Positions 1-7,353 of a stretch of DNA of 64,000 nucleotides are shown here, one piece after another. The number at the start of each line of letters is the position of its first letter. The stretch's first letter is position 1. Source of the stretch: an uncultured Bacteroidales bacterium (GTDB lineage: Bacteria; Bacteroidota; Bacteroidia; Bacteroidales; Bacteroidaceae); the NCBI GenBank assembly GCA_902798685.1, contig CADBXO010000019.1, positions 1 to 64,000 of the forward strand, in the 5' to 3' direction. Made by a program: the position numbers and the translations under genes. The notes below the pieces were generated by a model. It worked only from the letters and a program-made list of their open reading frames with translations, made no database searches and was not told the DNA's origin.

Positions 1-25
1 GCTTTATCGAAATAAAGTCAAAGTT

Positions 26-586
26 ATGTTAGATGTAAATATTTGTCTCAGCGAGGCTGAGGAGCAGATGGAAATGGCCATCATGCATCTTGAGGATGAG
101 TTCGCACATATCCGTGCCGGTAAGGCCAATATCCGCATCCTTGATGATATCCGTGTTGACTCTTACGGTTCAATGGTTGCGCTCAACAATGTTGCAGCAC
201 TTTCAACCCCTGACCCCCGTACCATCGCAATCCGTCCCTGGGACAAGAACATGATCAAGGTAATAGAGAAGGCTATCATCGACTCTGCAGTAGGAATCAT
301 GCCCACCAACAACGGTGAGGTTATCCGTCTGGCCATTCCCCCTCTCACTGAGGAACGCCGTCGTGACCTGGTAAAGCAGAGCGGTAAGGTGAATGAGGAG
401 TCCAAGATCTCCATCCGCAACAGCCGTCGTAACACTCTTGATGTCCTCAAGAAGGCTCAGAAGGACGGACTTCCCGAGGATGCCGAGAAGGACGCTGAGG
501 AGAAACTCCAGAAACTTCACGACAAGTATATCAAAAAGGCCGATGAGCTCTTTGCCGAGAAGGAGAAGGAGATCATGACCGTCTAA
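26..586 (+). CDS. frr: Ribosome recycling factor
   Basis: The product is the cytosolic factor that, with EF-G, splits the post-termination ribosome so that subunits can be reused. The 186-residue protein has the normal length and the family pattern: an N-terminal long helix with the [14 protein letters not shown]-type segment (about residues 26-40), a central beta domain with [15 protein letters not shown] (about 60-75), and a C-terminal helix rich in Lys, Asp and Glu. The Arg of the ERRRDLVK segment that touches rRNA in known structures is present. It is followed after 7 bp by rsgA, so the two ribosome-maturation genes are probably cotranscribed. The promoter is outside the window or in the first 25 bases, where I see none. 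Confidence 0.97.
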   Translation: MLDVNICLSEAEEQMEMAIMHLEDEFAHIRAGKANIRILDDIRVDSYGSMVALNNVAALSTPDPRTIAIRPWDKNMIKVIEKAIIDSAVGIMPTNNGEVIRLAIPPLTEERRRDLVKQSGKVNEESKISIRNSRRNTLDVLKKAQKDGLPEDAEKDAEEKLQKLHDKYIKKADELFAEKEKEIMTV

Positions 587-593
587 GCTGCCC

Positions 594-1529
594 ATGCGCG
601 GATTAGTTATTCGTAATACAGGCAGCAGTTATCTGGTACGTTCAGATGACGGACGCGATCAGGAGTGCCGTATCAAGGGTACATTCCGCATAAAAGGCAT
701 AAAAAGTACAAATCCCGTAGCCGTAGGTGACTACGTCGAGTATGCTCCGGCACGTGAAGGCGAGCCGGCATACATAACAAACATAGAGGAGCGCAGGAAC
801 TATATCATCCGGCGTTCCTCTAATCTTTCCAAGCAGTCACACATTCTGGCCTGCAATCTGGACCAGTGCATGCTGGTTGTTACCGTCAACCATCCTGTAA
901 CTTCTACCGTTTTCATCGACCGATTCCTTGCATCGGCGTGGGCTTACAGAGTCCCCGTGATTCTGGTGTTCAACAAGTCGGACCTGCTCAATGAAGAAGA
1001 CAAGGCTACACTCCAGGAACTGTTCTCCCTTTATCAGGAGATAGGTTACGAATGCATCCAGTGTGACGCCCTGCACGGTGACGGAACAGATAATGTCCGT
1101 GCCGCGCTCAAGGATAAGGTTACTCTTATAGCCGGCAACTCCGGAGTAGGCAAGAGCACTCTTGTAAACCGCATCCTTCCTGAACTCAACCAGCGTACCG
1201 GTGAGATTTCCGAGAAGCATGACACCGGCATGCACACAACCACATTCTCCGAGATGTTCCCGCTGCCTGAGGGCGGTTGGATAATTGACACTCCTGGTAT
1301 CAAGGGATTCGGAACCTTTGATATGGAGCATGAGGAGATAAGCCACTATTTCCCCGAGATATTCAAGTACTCAGCTGATTGCCGATACGGTAACTGCATG
1401 CACACCAATGAGCCCGACTGCGCCGTGAAACATGCGGTGGAAACGGGAAAAATTCACATTTCCCGCTATACGAGTTACCTGAGTATGCTTGAGGATGAAG
1501 AGGAGGGAAAGTACCGCAAGGACCTCTGA
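594..1529 (+). CDS. rsgA: Ribosome small subunit-dependent GTPase A
   Basis: RsgA (YjeQ) is a circularly permuted GTPase that checks late 30S subunit maturation. The 311-residue protein shows an N-terminal OB fold (about residues 1-70), then the permuted GTPase order: NKSD at about 127-130 comes before the P-loop GNSGVGKS at about 181-188 and DTPG at about 232-235. A C-terminal zinc-binding set is visible (Cys263, Cys268, His270, Cys276). It follows frr by 7 bp. It converges on tadA with only 3 bp between the stop codons and no room for a separate terminator. Confidence 0.96.
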   Translation: MRGLVIRNTGSSYLVRSDDGRDQECRIKGTFRIKGIKSTNPVAVGDYVEYAPAREGEPAYITNIEERRNYIIRRSSNLSKQSHILACNLDQCMLVVTVNHPVTSTVFIDRFLASAWAYRVPVILVFNKSDLLNEEDKATLQELFSLYQEIGYECIQCDALHGDGTDNVRAALKDKVTLIAGNSGVGKSTLVNRILPELNQRTGEISEKHDTGMHTTTFSEMFPLPEGGWIIDTPGIKGFGTFDMEHEEISHYFPEIFKYSADCRYGNCMHTNEPDCAVKHAVETGKIHISRYTSYLSMLEDEEEGKYRKDL

Positions 1530-1532
1530 TTC

Positions 1533-1976
1533 TTACCTCTTCTTACGGAAGAATTCCTGCACAATTTCTGCGCATTCATCGGCCATTATGCCGCTTGTGA
1601 CTTCTGTCTTTGGATGGAGGGCTTTGGGGGCGTAAAGGGTATAGCCGCGTTTTTCATCGCTGGCTCCGTAGACCAGACGCTGCAGTTGTGACCAGCCAAT
1701 GGCTCCGGCACACATGGTGCAGGGCTCAAGGGTCACGTAAAGGGTGCATTGGTCCAGATATTTGCCTCCAAGATAAGAGGCGGCGGCTGTGATGGCCTGC
1801 ATCTCTGCGTGGGCAGTGACATCAGTCAGGGTCTCAGTAAGATTATGCGCACGGGCTATGACCATACCCTTGCATACTACCACCGCACCTACGGGAATCT
1901 CACCCTCTGACGCAGCGGCCCTGGCCTCATCAAAGGCCATTTTCATGAACCTGATATCCTGCTCCTGTTGTGTCAT
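1533..1976 (-). CDS. tadA: tRNA adenosine(34) deaminase / nucleoside deaminase
   Basis: This zinc-dependent cytidine/deoxycytidylate deaminase-family enzyme most likely converts A34 to inosine in tRNA-Arg(ACG). The 147-residue protein carries the zinc and catalytic motifs HAE (about 56-58) and PCTMC (about 85-89), and the N-terminal FMKMAFDEA helix typical of TadA. A guanine deaminase (GuaD) assignment is possible because the families are close, but length and motifs fit TadA. Its start codon overlaps the stop of the upstream 68-residue gene, so the pair is translationally coupled. Confidence 0.85.
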   Translation of the reverse strand: MTQQEQDIRFMKMAFDEARAAASEGEIPVGAVVVCKGMVIARAHNLTETLTDVTAHAEMQAITAAASYLGGKYLDQCTLYVTLEPCTMCAGAIGWSQLQRLVYGASDEKRGYTLYAPKALHPKTEVTSGIMADECAEIVQEFFRKKR

Positions 1977-2179
1977 CGGCGCATCTCCTGTTCGTTGAAC
2001 AGAGTAGGATAATCCTGATCCAGATTCTTGATGATGAACGTGATGAGAGTCTCTCTCATCCAGCGGCTACGGTTGCTGATCCTGTACTTGCGCAGATAAT
2101 TCTCAATTGTCTGCTTCTCGCTTTCGTTGACCAGGAAGCTGTAACGCTCGTTTCTTACAGAATGTTCCTTCTTATCCAT
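1973..2179 (-). CDS. Small conserved protein of unknown function
   Basis: A 68-residue, charged, soluble protein with no signal peptide or membrane segment. The middle (SEKQTIENYLRKYRIS) and the following RSRWMRETLITFI look like a short beta strand plus two helices, which would suit a ribbon-helix-helix-like fold, but no DNA-binding residue pattern is certain. Its stop overlaps the tadA start by 4 bp, so it is the first gene of a two-gene unit. The coupling suggests a housekeeping role; I do not recognise the family. Confidence 0.6.
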   Translation of the reverse strand: MDKKEHSVRNERYSFLVNESEKQTIENYLRKYRISNRSRWMRETLITFIIKNLDQDYPTLFNEQEMRR

Positions 2180-2188
2180 AATTACCTA

Positions 2189-2196
2189 CGAAGATA
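2189..2196 (-). promoter_or_regulatory. Possible -7 element for the tadA unit
   Basis: On the minus strand this reads TATCTTCG, one base from the Bacteroidota -7 consensus TAnnTTTG, and sits 9 bp upstream of the ATG of the 68-residue gene. No good -33 TTG is seen at the right spacing, so the call is tentative. Confidence 0.35.
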
Positions 2197-2229
2197 TTGA
2201 TTTTAAGCCACAATGCCACAGATTATCGC

Positions 2230-2237
2230 TAAATTTG
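2230..2237 (+). promoter_or_regulatory. -7 element for yraN
   Basis: TAAATTTG matches TAnnTTTG exactly and ends 20 bp before the ATG at 2258. An upstream in-frame ATG at 2213 lies before this element and would not be on the transcript, which decides the start of yraN. Confidence 0.6.
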
Positions 2238-2257
2238 CGTTACAAAACCTGACGACT

Positions 2258-2626
2258 ATGGCAAAACACAACGAATTAGGCAAGCAGGGCGAGGAGTATG
2301 CTGCCGATTACCTTGATGAACAGGGTTATAAGATCCTGGACCGTAACTGGATGTGCGGACACAAGGACCTGGATATAGTGGCCACCAAGGACGGAACACT
2401 GGTATTCGTTGAGGTCAAGACCAGGAGCAGCATGGATTGGGGAGACCCTGAGGAGGCGGTAAATGAAAAGAAGATAAGGAATCTGGTTCATGCGGCCGAT
2501 GCCTATATACGTTACAACCGTCTTGACATGGATGTGAGGTTTGACATTATATCCATAATAATGGATGATACAGGTTTTTACAGAGTTGAACATATAGAAG
2601 AGGCGTTTTTTCCGCCGATGGAATGA
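2258..2626 (+). CDS. yraN: YraN family (UPF0102) nuclease-like protein
   Basis: A 122-residue protein of the UPF0102 family, a predicted Holliday-junction-resolvase-fold nuclease of unproven function. The family pattern is clear: N-terminal LGKQGEEYAADYL, then DLDIVATKDGTLVFVEVKTR, where Asp, Glu and Lys form the PD-(D/E)xK-like core. I chose the ATG at 2258 because a -7 promoter element lies between it and the upstream in-frame ATG at 2213. Its stop overlaps the birA start. Confidence 0.88.
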   Translation: MAKHNELGKQGEEYAADYLDEQGYKILDRNWMCGHKDLDIVATKDGTLVFVEVKTRSSMDWGDPEEAVNEKKIRNLVHAADAYIRYNRLDMDVRFDIISIIMDDTGFYRVEHIEEAFFPPME

Positions 2627-3405
2627 TGAAAAATATAAAATGGCACAGGAGTGACAGTATAGGTTCTACCAACACCTATCTGCGTGAGTTGAAAGGAGGA
2701 GATCCCTCATATCAGTATGAGGTGGCGGTTGCAACATTCCAGACGGCAGGCCGCGGCCAGAAAGGAAACTCTTGGGAGTCAGAGTCCGGCAAGAACCTTC
2801 TGTTCAGCATACTTGCCCATCCCGGAAATATTAAGGTACAGGAACAGTTCTATATATCTGAGGCCATAGCGCTTGCCGTGTCGGATAGCGTTATGGATGC
2901 CGTAGGTCCCGAATATGCCGCCGATGTATCGGTGAAATGGTCAAATGATGTCTATTGGAAAGATTTCAAGATGGCCGGAATACTGATTGAGAACACGATT
3001 CAGGGAAGCTCGATACTTGACACTGTAGTGGGCGTAGGACTTGACGTCAACCAGGAGGTTTTTGTAAGCGATGCACCCAACCCCATTTCTCTTAAGAATA
3101 TAACCGGAAGGGAGTTTGATCTGGAGGCTCTCCTCAGTGACATAATTGCCCGTTTCATCGGCTATATGGAGAAGAAACCCGATGACCGTACCATGGTTGA
3201 TGCGCTCTATCACAGCCGTCTCTACCGGCGGGAGGGATTGCATCGATTCCGCGATGAAAAGGGAGAATTCCGTGCAAGTATTGAAGGCGTTTGCCCCGAC
3301 GGATGTCTTATGCTCAAGACCGATAACGGAGAGCACAGGGTATATGAATTCAAGCAGGTCCAGTTCATATTGGGGTCAGACCCCTTTTGCACGTGTAAAG
3401 GTTAG
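2623..3405 (+). CDS. birA: Biotin--[acetyl-CoA-carboxylase] ligase
   Basis: The enzyme makes biotinyl-AMP and transfers biotin to carboxyl-carrier proteins. The 260-residue protein has the ligase core: GSTNTYL (about 14-20), the biotinyl-AMP loop GRGQKGNSW (about 43-51) and KWSNDVYW (about 105-112). There is no N-terminal helix-turn-helix, so it is a class I ligase without repressor function. It overlaps yraN by 4 bp; a second ATG at 2626 is an equally good start. The last 10 or so residues and the stop codon are encoded by a palindromic repeat (3371-3448), so the native C-terminus has been replaced by repeat-derived residues (GSDPFCTCKG). Confidence 0.94.
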   Translation: MMKNIKWHRSDSIGSTNTYLRELKGGDPSYQYEVAVATFQTAGRGQKGNSWESESGKNLLFSILAHPGNIKVQEQFYISEAIALAVSDSVMDAVGPEYAADVSVKWSNDVYWKDFKMAGILIENTIQGSSILDTVVGVGLDVNQEVFVSDAPNPISLKNITGREFDLEALLSDIIARFIGYMEKKPDDRTMVDALYHSRLYRREGLHRFRDEKGEFRASIEGVCPDGCLMLKTDNGEHRVYEFKQVQFILGSDPFCTCKG

Positions 3406-3448
3406 CTGTTGTAGGAAATTTAGTATGCGCAAAAAGGGTCAGACCCCT
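3371..3448. repeat. REP/REPIN-like hairpin repeat (copy A)
   Basis: Two arms in inverted orientation face each other: GGGGTCAGACCCCTTTTGC at 3372-3390 and its near complement at about 3429-3447, around a 30-40 nt spacer. Each arm also contains a small palindrome, GGGGTC-A-GACCCC. The form (paired REP-like palindromes, no transposase) is that of non-autonomous elements mobilised by REP-associated tyrosine transposases; that assignment is inference. It spans the birA 3' end and ends 37 bp before pyrH. Confidence 0.75.
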
Positions 3449-3484
3449 AATGAAAAATTGATTATTTTTGCAAAAAAAAGAGAT

Positions 3485-4195
3485 ATGGCAAGATTTAAAA
3501 GGATATTGCTCAAGCTCAGCGGCGAGAGCCTGATGGGTGAGCAGAAATACGGAATAGACGAGAAGCGTCTTGGTGAGTATGCACAGCAGATCAAGGAGAT
3601 CCATGACATGGGCGTGCAGATAGGCATCGTGATAGGCGGTGGTAACATATTCCGCGGTCTTAAGGGAGCCGGTAAGGGCTTTGACCGTGTAAAGGGTGAC
3701 CAGATGGGTATGCTGGCAACCGTAATCAACGGTCTGGGACTGAGCTCTGCACTCACATCGATAGACTGCCCCAACAAGGTGCTCACCGCCATCCGCATGG
3801 AGCCCATCGGTGAACTCTATTCAAAATGGAAAGCCATTGACGCCATGGAGCAGGGTCAGGTAGCCATCCTGGTAGGAGGCACCGGCAATCCTTACTTCAC
3901 CACCGATACCGGTTCATCACTGCGCGGTATCGAGATTGAGGCCGATGTAATGCTCAAGGGTACACGCGTGGACGGTGTCTACACCGCAGATCCCGAGAAG
4001 GATCCTACTGCCACCAAGTTCGATGAAATCACATTCGATGAGATTTACAACCGTAACCTCAAGGTGATGGACCTTACCGCCACCACAATGTGTAAGGAGA
4101 ACGGCCTGTCAATCTACGTCTTCAACATGGATATACCCGGCAACCTCAAGAAGGTGATAGCGGGCGAGCCCATCGGCACTCTGGTGCACAAGTAA
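3485..4195 (+). CDS. pyrH: UMP kinase
   Basis: PyrH phosphorylates UMP to UDP in pyrimidine nucleotide synthesis; it is a hexameric amino-acid-kinase-fold enzyme in the cytosol. The 236-residue protein starts MARFKRILLKLSGESL and shows the glycine-rich VIGGGNIFRG segment (about 54-63), GGTGNPYFTTDT for UMP binding, and DGVYTADP near the ATP site. An open frame runs upstream to 3146 but that part is birA read out of frame; the ATG at 3485 gives the family start. A repeat element lies between it and birA, so read-through from birA must pass a hairpin. Confidence 0.97.
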   Translation: MARFKRILLKLSGESLMGEQKYGIDEKRLGEYAQQIKEIHDMGVQIGIVIGGGNIFRGLKGAGKGFDRVKGDQMGMLATVINGLGLSSALTSIDCPNKVLTAIRMEPIGELYSKWKAIDAMEQGQVAILVGGTGNPYFTTDTGSSLRGIEIEADVMLKGTRVDGVYTADPEKDPTATKFDEITFDEIYNRNLKVMDLTATTMCKENGLSIYVFNMDIPGNLKKVIAGEPIGTLVHK

Positions 4196-4201
4196 AAAAT
4201 G

Positions 4202-4227
4202 AAGGGGAGTCTGAACGGCTCCCCTTT
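4202..4227. terminator. Hairpin terminator between pyrH and the DUF4834 gene
   Basis: AAGGGGAG at 4202-4209 pairs with CTCCCCTT at 4219-4226, 9-nt loop, followed on the plus strand by a T-rich stretch. It ends pyrH transcription and lies just past the stop of the converging DUF4834 gene. Confidence 0.65.
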
Positions 4228-4230
4228 CCT

Positions 4231-4464
4231 TTATTTCTTTTTTACCTCTTCAAAATCCACATACTCTCCGTCGGAGTCTGAGTAGACTTTCTTTTTGTTG
4301 CGGTCCCGACGGCGGATGGTCTGCTCTCCCTGGGAACGGTCTCCCTTGCGGAATAATCCTACTACTGCGTTAAGGAATGATGCCAACAGGTCGCGCGCAA
4401 ACGTGAGTACTGCAAGCAGCACAAACATCAGGACGAAAAGTATTATGAGAGCTAATGTAACCAT
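4231..4464 (-). CDS. DUF4834 family small membrane protein
   Basis: A 77-residue protein with one N-terminal membrane helix (about residues 3-24), then a basic linker with RRRDRNKKK, and a C-terminal acidic tail ending GEYVDFEEVKKK. This hydrophobic head plus G-x-Y-V-D-F-E-E tail is the DUF4834 signature of Bacteroidota. The tail probably faces the cytoplasm. The function is unknown. It lies downstream of psd-pssA on the same strand, a common order in the phylum, with 45 bp between it and pssA. Confidence 0.75.
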   Translation of the reverse strand: MVTLALIILFVLMFVLLAVLTFARDLLASFLNAVVGLFRKGDRSQGEQTIRRRDRNKKKVYSDSDGEYVDFEEVKKK

Positions 4465-4509
4465 CTGTATTCTTTTTCAACTATGACGGCAAAAAGTTTG
4501 CCTTGTTAA

Positions 4510-5202
4510 TCAATGCTGACCTTTTGTCAGAATTGACAGTATGATATACCAGCCTATGACTGCCGCAAGACCTCTTTCCTGAAGGAGGATAATGATTACG
4601 ACAGACACAATCAGGAATATGAAGCGGATCTTGTTATCGGCCCATTTGAGACTCTTGAACTTGAGTGAGAACATGGGGATCTCGCTGACCATAAGTCCTG
4701 CAAACACTATTACGAGAATGCCTACAATCCAAGGCGCGGCGGGTACTGAACTCAGGTCCATCTGGAACAGACCGCACCAGAAAAGGGCGTTGGCGGGAAC
4801 AGCCAGACCCAGGAACGATGATGTCTGGCGTTCATCAATATTGAACTTGGCAAGGCGGAGTGCTGCGAACACTACCAGTGCCAATCCTATGTACGGATAA
4901 ACGGTTTCAAGAGCCTGACAGCCATAATCGAACTGGCGCAGGGTCATAAGACACAGCATTGCGGGAGCCAGACCGAATGTGACAAGGTCTGCCAGTGAAT
5001 CCAGCTCTTTGCCAAGGGGTGAATATGCCTTGATGAGTCTGGCGGACAGGCCGTCGCAGAAATCAAAAAGTGCACCTGCAACAACCCAGATAAGGGTGTG
5101 CCATGCGTCGGCATGGAATGCTGCCATAACAGCCATGCAGCCTGACAGGAGGTTGCAGCATGTAATGGTATTGGGAATATGTCTTGTTATGCGGTTTGCC
5201 AT
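4510..5202 (-). CDS. pssA: CDP-diacylglycerol--serine O-phosphatidyltransferase
   Basis: PssA makes phosphatidylserine from CDP-diacylglycerol and serine at the inner membrane. The 230-residue protein is polytopic and has the CDP-alcohol phosphatidyltransferase motif (DG-x2-AR-x8-G-x3-D-x3-D): FDFCDGLSARLIKAYSPLG followed by KELDSLADLVTFG, about residues 47-77. Upstream psd ends 3 bp before it, so the two steps to phosphatidylethanolamine are encoded together, and cdsA at 34.1-34.9 kb supplies the CDP-diacylglycerol. Confidence 0.95.
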   Translation of the reverse strand: MANRITRHIPNTITCCNLLSGCMAVMAAFHADAWHTLIWVVAGALFDFCDGLSARLIKAYSPLGKELDSLADLVTFGLAPAMLCLMTLRQFDYGCQALETVYPYIGLALVVFAALRLAKFNIDERQTSSFLGLAVPANALFWCGLFQMDLSSVPAAPWIVGILVIVFAGLMVSEIPMFSLKFKSLKWADNKIRFIFLIVSVVIIILLQERGLAAVIGWYIILSILTKGQH

Positions 5203-5205
5203 TTT

Positions 5206-5895
5206 TTACGAAAGTTTTGCCAGGATGGTGATATCGGCCGTAACCTTCTGGTTCATCTTGACGCAGATGAGAGAATCAACGGGCAGATATACGTCAACCC
5301 TGGAGCCGAATTTTATGAATCCCATATGACGGTCAATCTTGGCTTCGTCACCGGGCTTGCAGTATGTTACCACTCTGCGTGCAAGGGCGCCTGCTATCTG
5401 GCGGAGCATGATCTCCTTGCCGTCGGGAGTCTTGATGACTACCAATGAACGCTCGTTCTCAGTGCTTGCCTTGGGCTTGAAGGCTGCATGGAAGTTTCCG
5501 TCCTGATGCTCGGCCTTGATGACTGTTCCGTTTACGGGGAACCAGTTGGCATGCACGCTGTAGATGCTCATGAATATGGATACTACTATGCGGCGGTCAT
5601 TGAAATAATCAGTCTCGTCAACCTCTTCAATAGCCACGATGGTACCGTCGGCGGGTACAACTACGACCTTCTCCTGGTCATCGCTGGGGAAGCGTCTTAC
5701 AGGGTTCCTGAAGAAATTCAGAAAAAACCAGACAAACAGAAGTGTTATGCCTAATGCCACGTATGACCACCAACCTACAATAGGCGGAATCAGAAACAGC
5801 GGCAGGTTTATTACGAAGAAAAGGATTGCCACTATAGTGAGAGTGGTCTTTCCTTCGGGGTTTATTGTGGTATGTTTTCCGTTGTTTTCGGCCAT
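5206..5895 (-). CDS. psd: Phosphatidylserine decarboxylase proenzyme
   Basis: Psd converts phosphatidylserine to phosphatidylethanolamine using a pyruvoyl group made by self-cleavage. The 229-residue protein has two N-terminal hydrophobic stretches (about 17-60), the VPADGTIVAIEEV segment, SIFMSIYSVHANWFPV, and near the C-terminus the FGSRVDVYLP sequence; the GS pair is the self-cleavage site. This is the short PSD-A type. I chose the ATG at 5895 because an exact -7 element lies between it and an upstream in-frame ATG at 5949. It is followed after 3 bp by pssA. Confidence 0.94.
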   Translation of the reverse strand: MAENNGKHTTINPEGKTTLTIVAILFFVINLPLFLIPPIVGWWSYVALGITLLFVWFFLNFFRNPVRRFPSDDQEKVVVVPADGTIVAIEEVDETDYFNDRRIVVSIFMSIYSVHANWFPVNGTVIKAEHQDGNFHAAFKPKASTENERSLVVIKTPDGKEIMLRQIAGALARRVVTYCKPGDEAKIDRHMGFIKFGSRVDVYLPVDSLICVKMNQKVTADITILAKLS

Positions 5896-5917
5896 GTCAT
5901 ATAACTGTGCTGACTGA

Positions 5918-5925
5918 CAAAGATA
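5918..5925 (-). promoter_or_regulatory. -7 element for psd-pssA
   Basis: On the minus strand this reads TATCTTTG, an exact TAnnTTTG match, 22 bp upstream of the psd ATG at 5895. No clear -33 TTG at 18-20 bp. Confidence 0.6.
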
Positions 5926-6010
5926 GGACATTTCAATCAATAATGGCATACTTATTGTATTGTATTTTGTGTTCCCGGTGAATGTTGAAAACTTTTATGG
6001 GGAGTTCCTA

Positions 6011-6041
6011 TTGCGCAAAACGATAAACGGAAGTAACTTTA
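6011..6041 (+). promoter_or_regulatory. Candidate dnaE promoter
   Basis: TTG at 6011-6013, a 20-nt spacer, then TAACTTTA at 6034-6041 (one base off TAnnTTTG). The dnaE ATG is 25 bp further on. Confidence 0.45.
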
Positions 6042-6066
6042 AAAACTTTTCAAGCTCTTATTGACT

Positions 6067-7353
6067 ATGCAGGAATTCGTTCATCTTCATGTCCATACGC
6101 AGTACTCTCTGCTTGACGGCCAGACCAACATCAAGAAGTTGGTAGACAAGGCTATAGCTGATGGTATGCGCGGCGTTGCAGTGACTGATCACGGCAACAT
6201 GATGGGCATTAAGGAGTTCAAGAACTACTGCGATAAAGTCAATGACAAGCTCAAGGAGGAGGGCAAGCATTTCAAGCCTATCATAGGTTGTGAGGTCTAT
6301 GTGGCTCCCCGCCGCAAGGAGCAGCGTGACAGCAAGGAACTGGACGGCGCCAACTATCACCTTATTCTTCTTGCCAAGAATGAGAAGGGTTACCATAACC
6401 TTATCAAGATAGTGTCAAGGGCCTGGATGGACGGATTCTACTCGCATCCCCGTACTGACAAATATGATCTGGAGAAGTATCATGAGGGTATAATATGCTG
6501 CTCTGCATGTCTGGGCGGCGAGGTTCCCAAACTTATCACAGCCGGTAAGATTGATGAGGCCGAGAAGGTGGTGCAGTGGTTCCATAACCTCTTTGGTGAA
6601 GACTATTACCTGGAGCTCCAGCGTCACAAAGCCACCGTACCCAATGCCAACCATGAGGCTTTCCCGCTGCAGCAGAACGTTAACAGGCATCTCATTGAGA
6701 TGTCACAGAAGTTCGGCATCAAGATGGTCTGCACCAATGACGTCCACTTCCTTGATGAGGAGAATGCCGATGCCCACGAACTGCTGATATGCCTCTCTAC
6801 CGGACGTACGCCCGATGATCCCAACCTGATGCGTTACTCCAAGCAGGAGTGGTTCAAGACCACCCAGGAGATGAACGCCCTGTTCGAGGATGTTCCCGAG
6901 GCGCTCCAAGGCACGGTTGAGATCCTGGACAAGGTTGAGGAGTACTCCATCAACCATCCGCCTATCATGCCGAACTTTGCCATTCCCGTGGAGTTCGGAA
7001 CTGAGGAGGAGTACCGTCAGCGTCTCACAGAGGAGGACCTGTTCAAGGAGTTCACCTGCAACGAGCACGGTGAGACCGTCATGTCCAAGGAGGATGCCGA
7101 CAAGAAGATCAAGAAACTGGGCGGTTATGACAAGCTCTACCGTATCAAACTGGAGGCCGATTATCTGGCCGAACTCACCTTCAAGGGAGCCAAGGTCCGT
7201 TACGGAGATCCCATTCCTGAGAGTGTGATGGAACAGCTCAAGTTCGAGCTCCACATCATGAAGACCATGGGTTTCCCGGGATACTTCCTCATTGTGCAGG
7301 ACTTTATCAATGCGGCCCGTACGTGCATACTGCCTGGGTATCACTCAGATTGA
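6067..7353 (+). CDS. dnaE: DNA polymerase III alpha subunit, N-terminal part of a frameshifted gene
   Basis: This is the first third of the replicative polymerase alpha subunit. It begins MQEFVHLHVHTQYSLLDG, the PHP domain signature, with VTDHGNM near residue 42, and continues into the palm up to GYFLIVQDFINAAR. After that Arg (codon 7318-7320) the frame is wrong and stops at 7353 after 11 foreign residues. The normal next segment, which holds the GPGRGSAAGS motif, is missing. The rest of the gene continues one base out of register from about 7322. A TTG at 6061 is in frame, but ATG 6067 gives the standard start. Either the gene is inactivated or the sequence has an error here. Confidence 0.9.
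   Translation: MQEFVHLHVHTQYSLLDGQTNIKKLVDKAIADGMRGVAVTDHGNMMGIKEFKNYCDKVNDKLKEEGKHFKPIIGCEVYVAPRRKEQRDSKELDGANYHLILLAKNEKGYHNLIKIVSRAWMDGFYSHPRTDKYDLEKYHEGIICCSACLGGEVPKLITAGKIDEAEKVVQWFHNLFGEDYYLELQRHKATVPNANHEAFPLQQNVNRHLIEMSQKFGIKMVCTNDVHFLDEENADAHELLICLSTGRTPDDPNLMRYSKQEWFKTTQEMNALFEDVPEALQGTVEILDKVEEYSINHPPIMPNFAIPVEFGTEEEYRQRLTEEDLFKEFTCNEHGETVMSKEDADKKIKKLGGYDKLYRIKLEADYLAELTFKGAKVRYGDPIPESVMEQLKFELHIMKTMGFPGYFLIVQDFINAARTCILPGYHSD

Noticed and set aside
3146-3484. N-terminal extension of pyrH by 113 residues
   Set aside because: It is birA and the repeat read in another frame. The ATG at 3485 gives the normal UMP kinase start.
7292-7353. Programmed ribosomal frameshift in dnaE
   Set aside because: A programmed shift would keep all residues of the protein. 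Here the GPGRGSAAGS segment is missing from both frames, and no slippery heptamer or downstream pseudoknot is visible.
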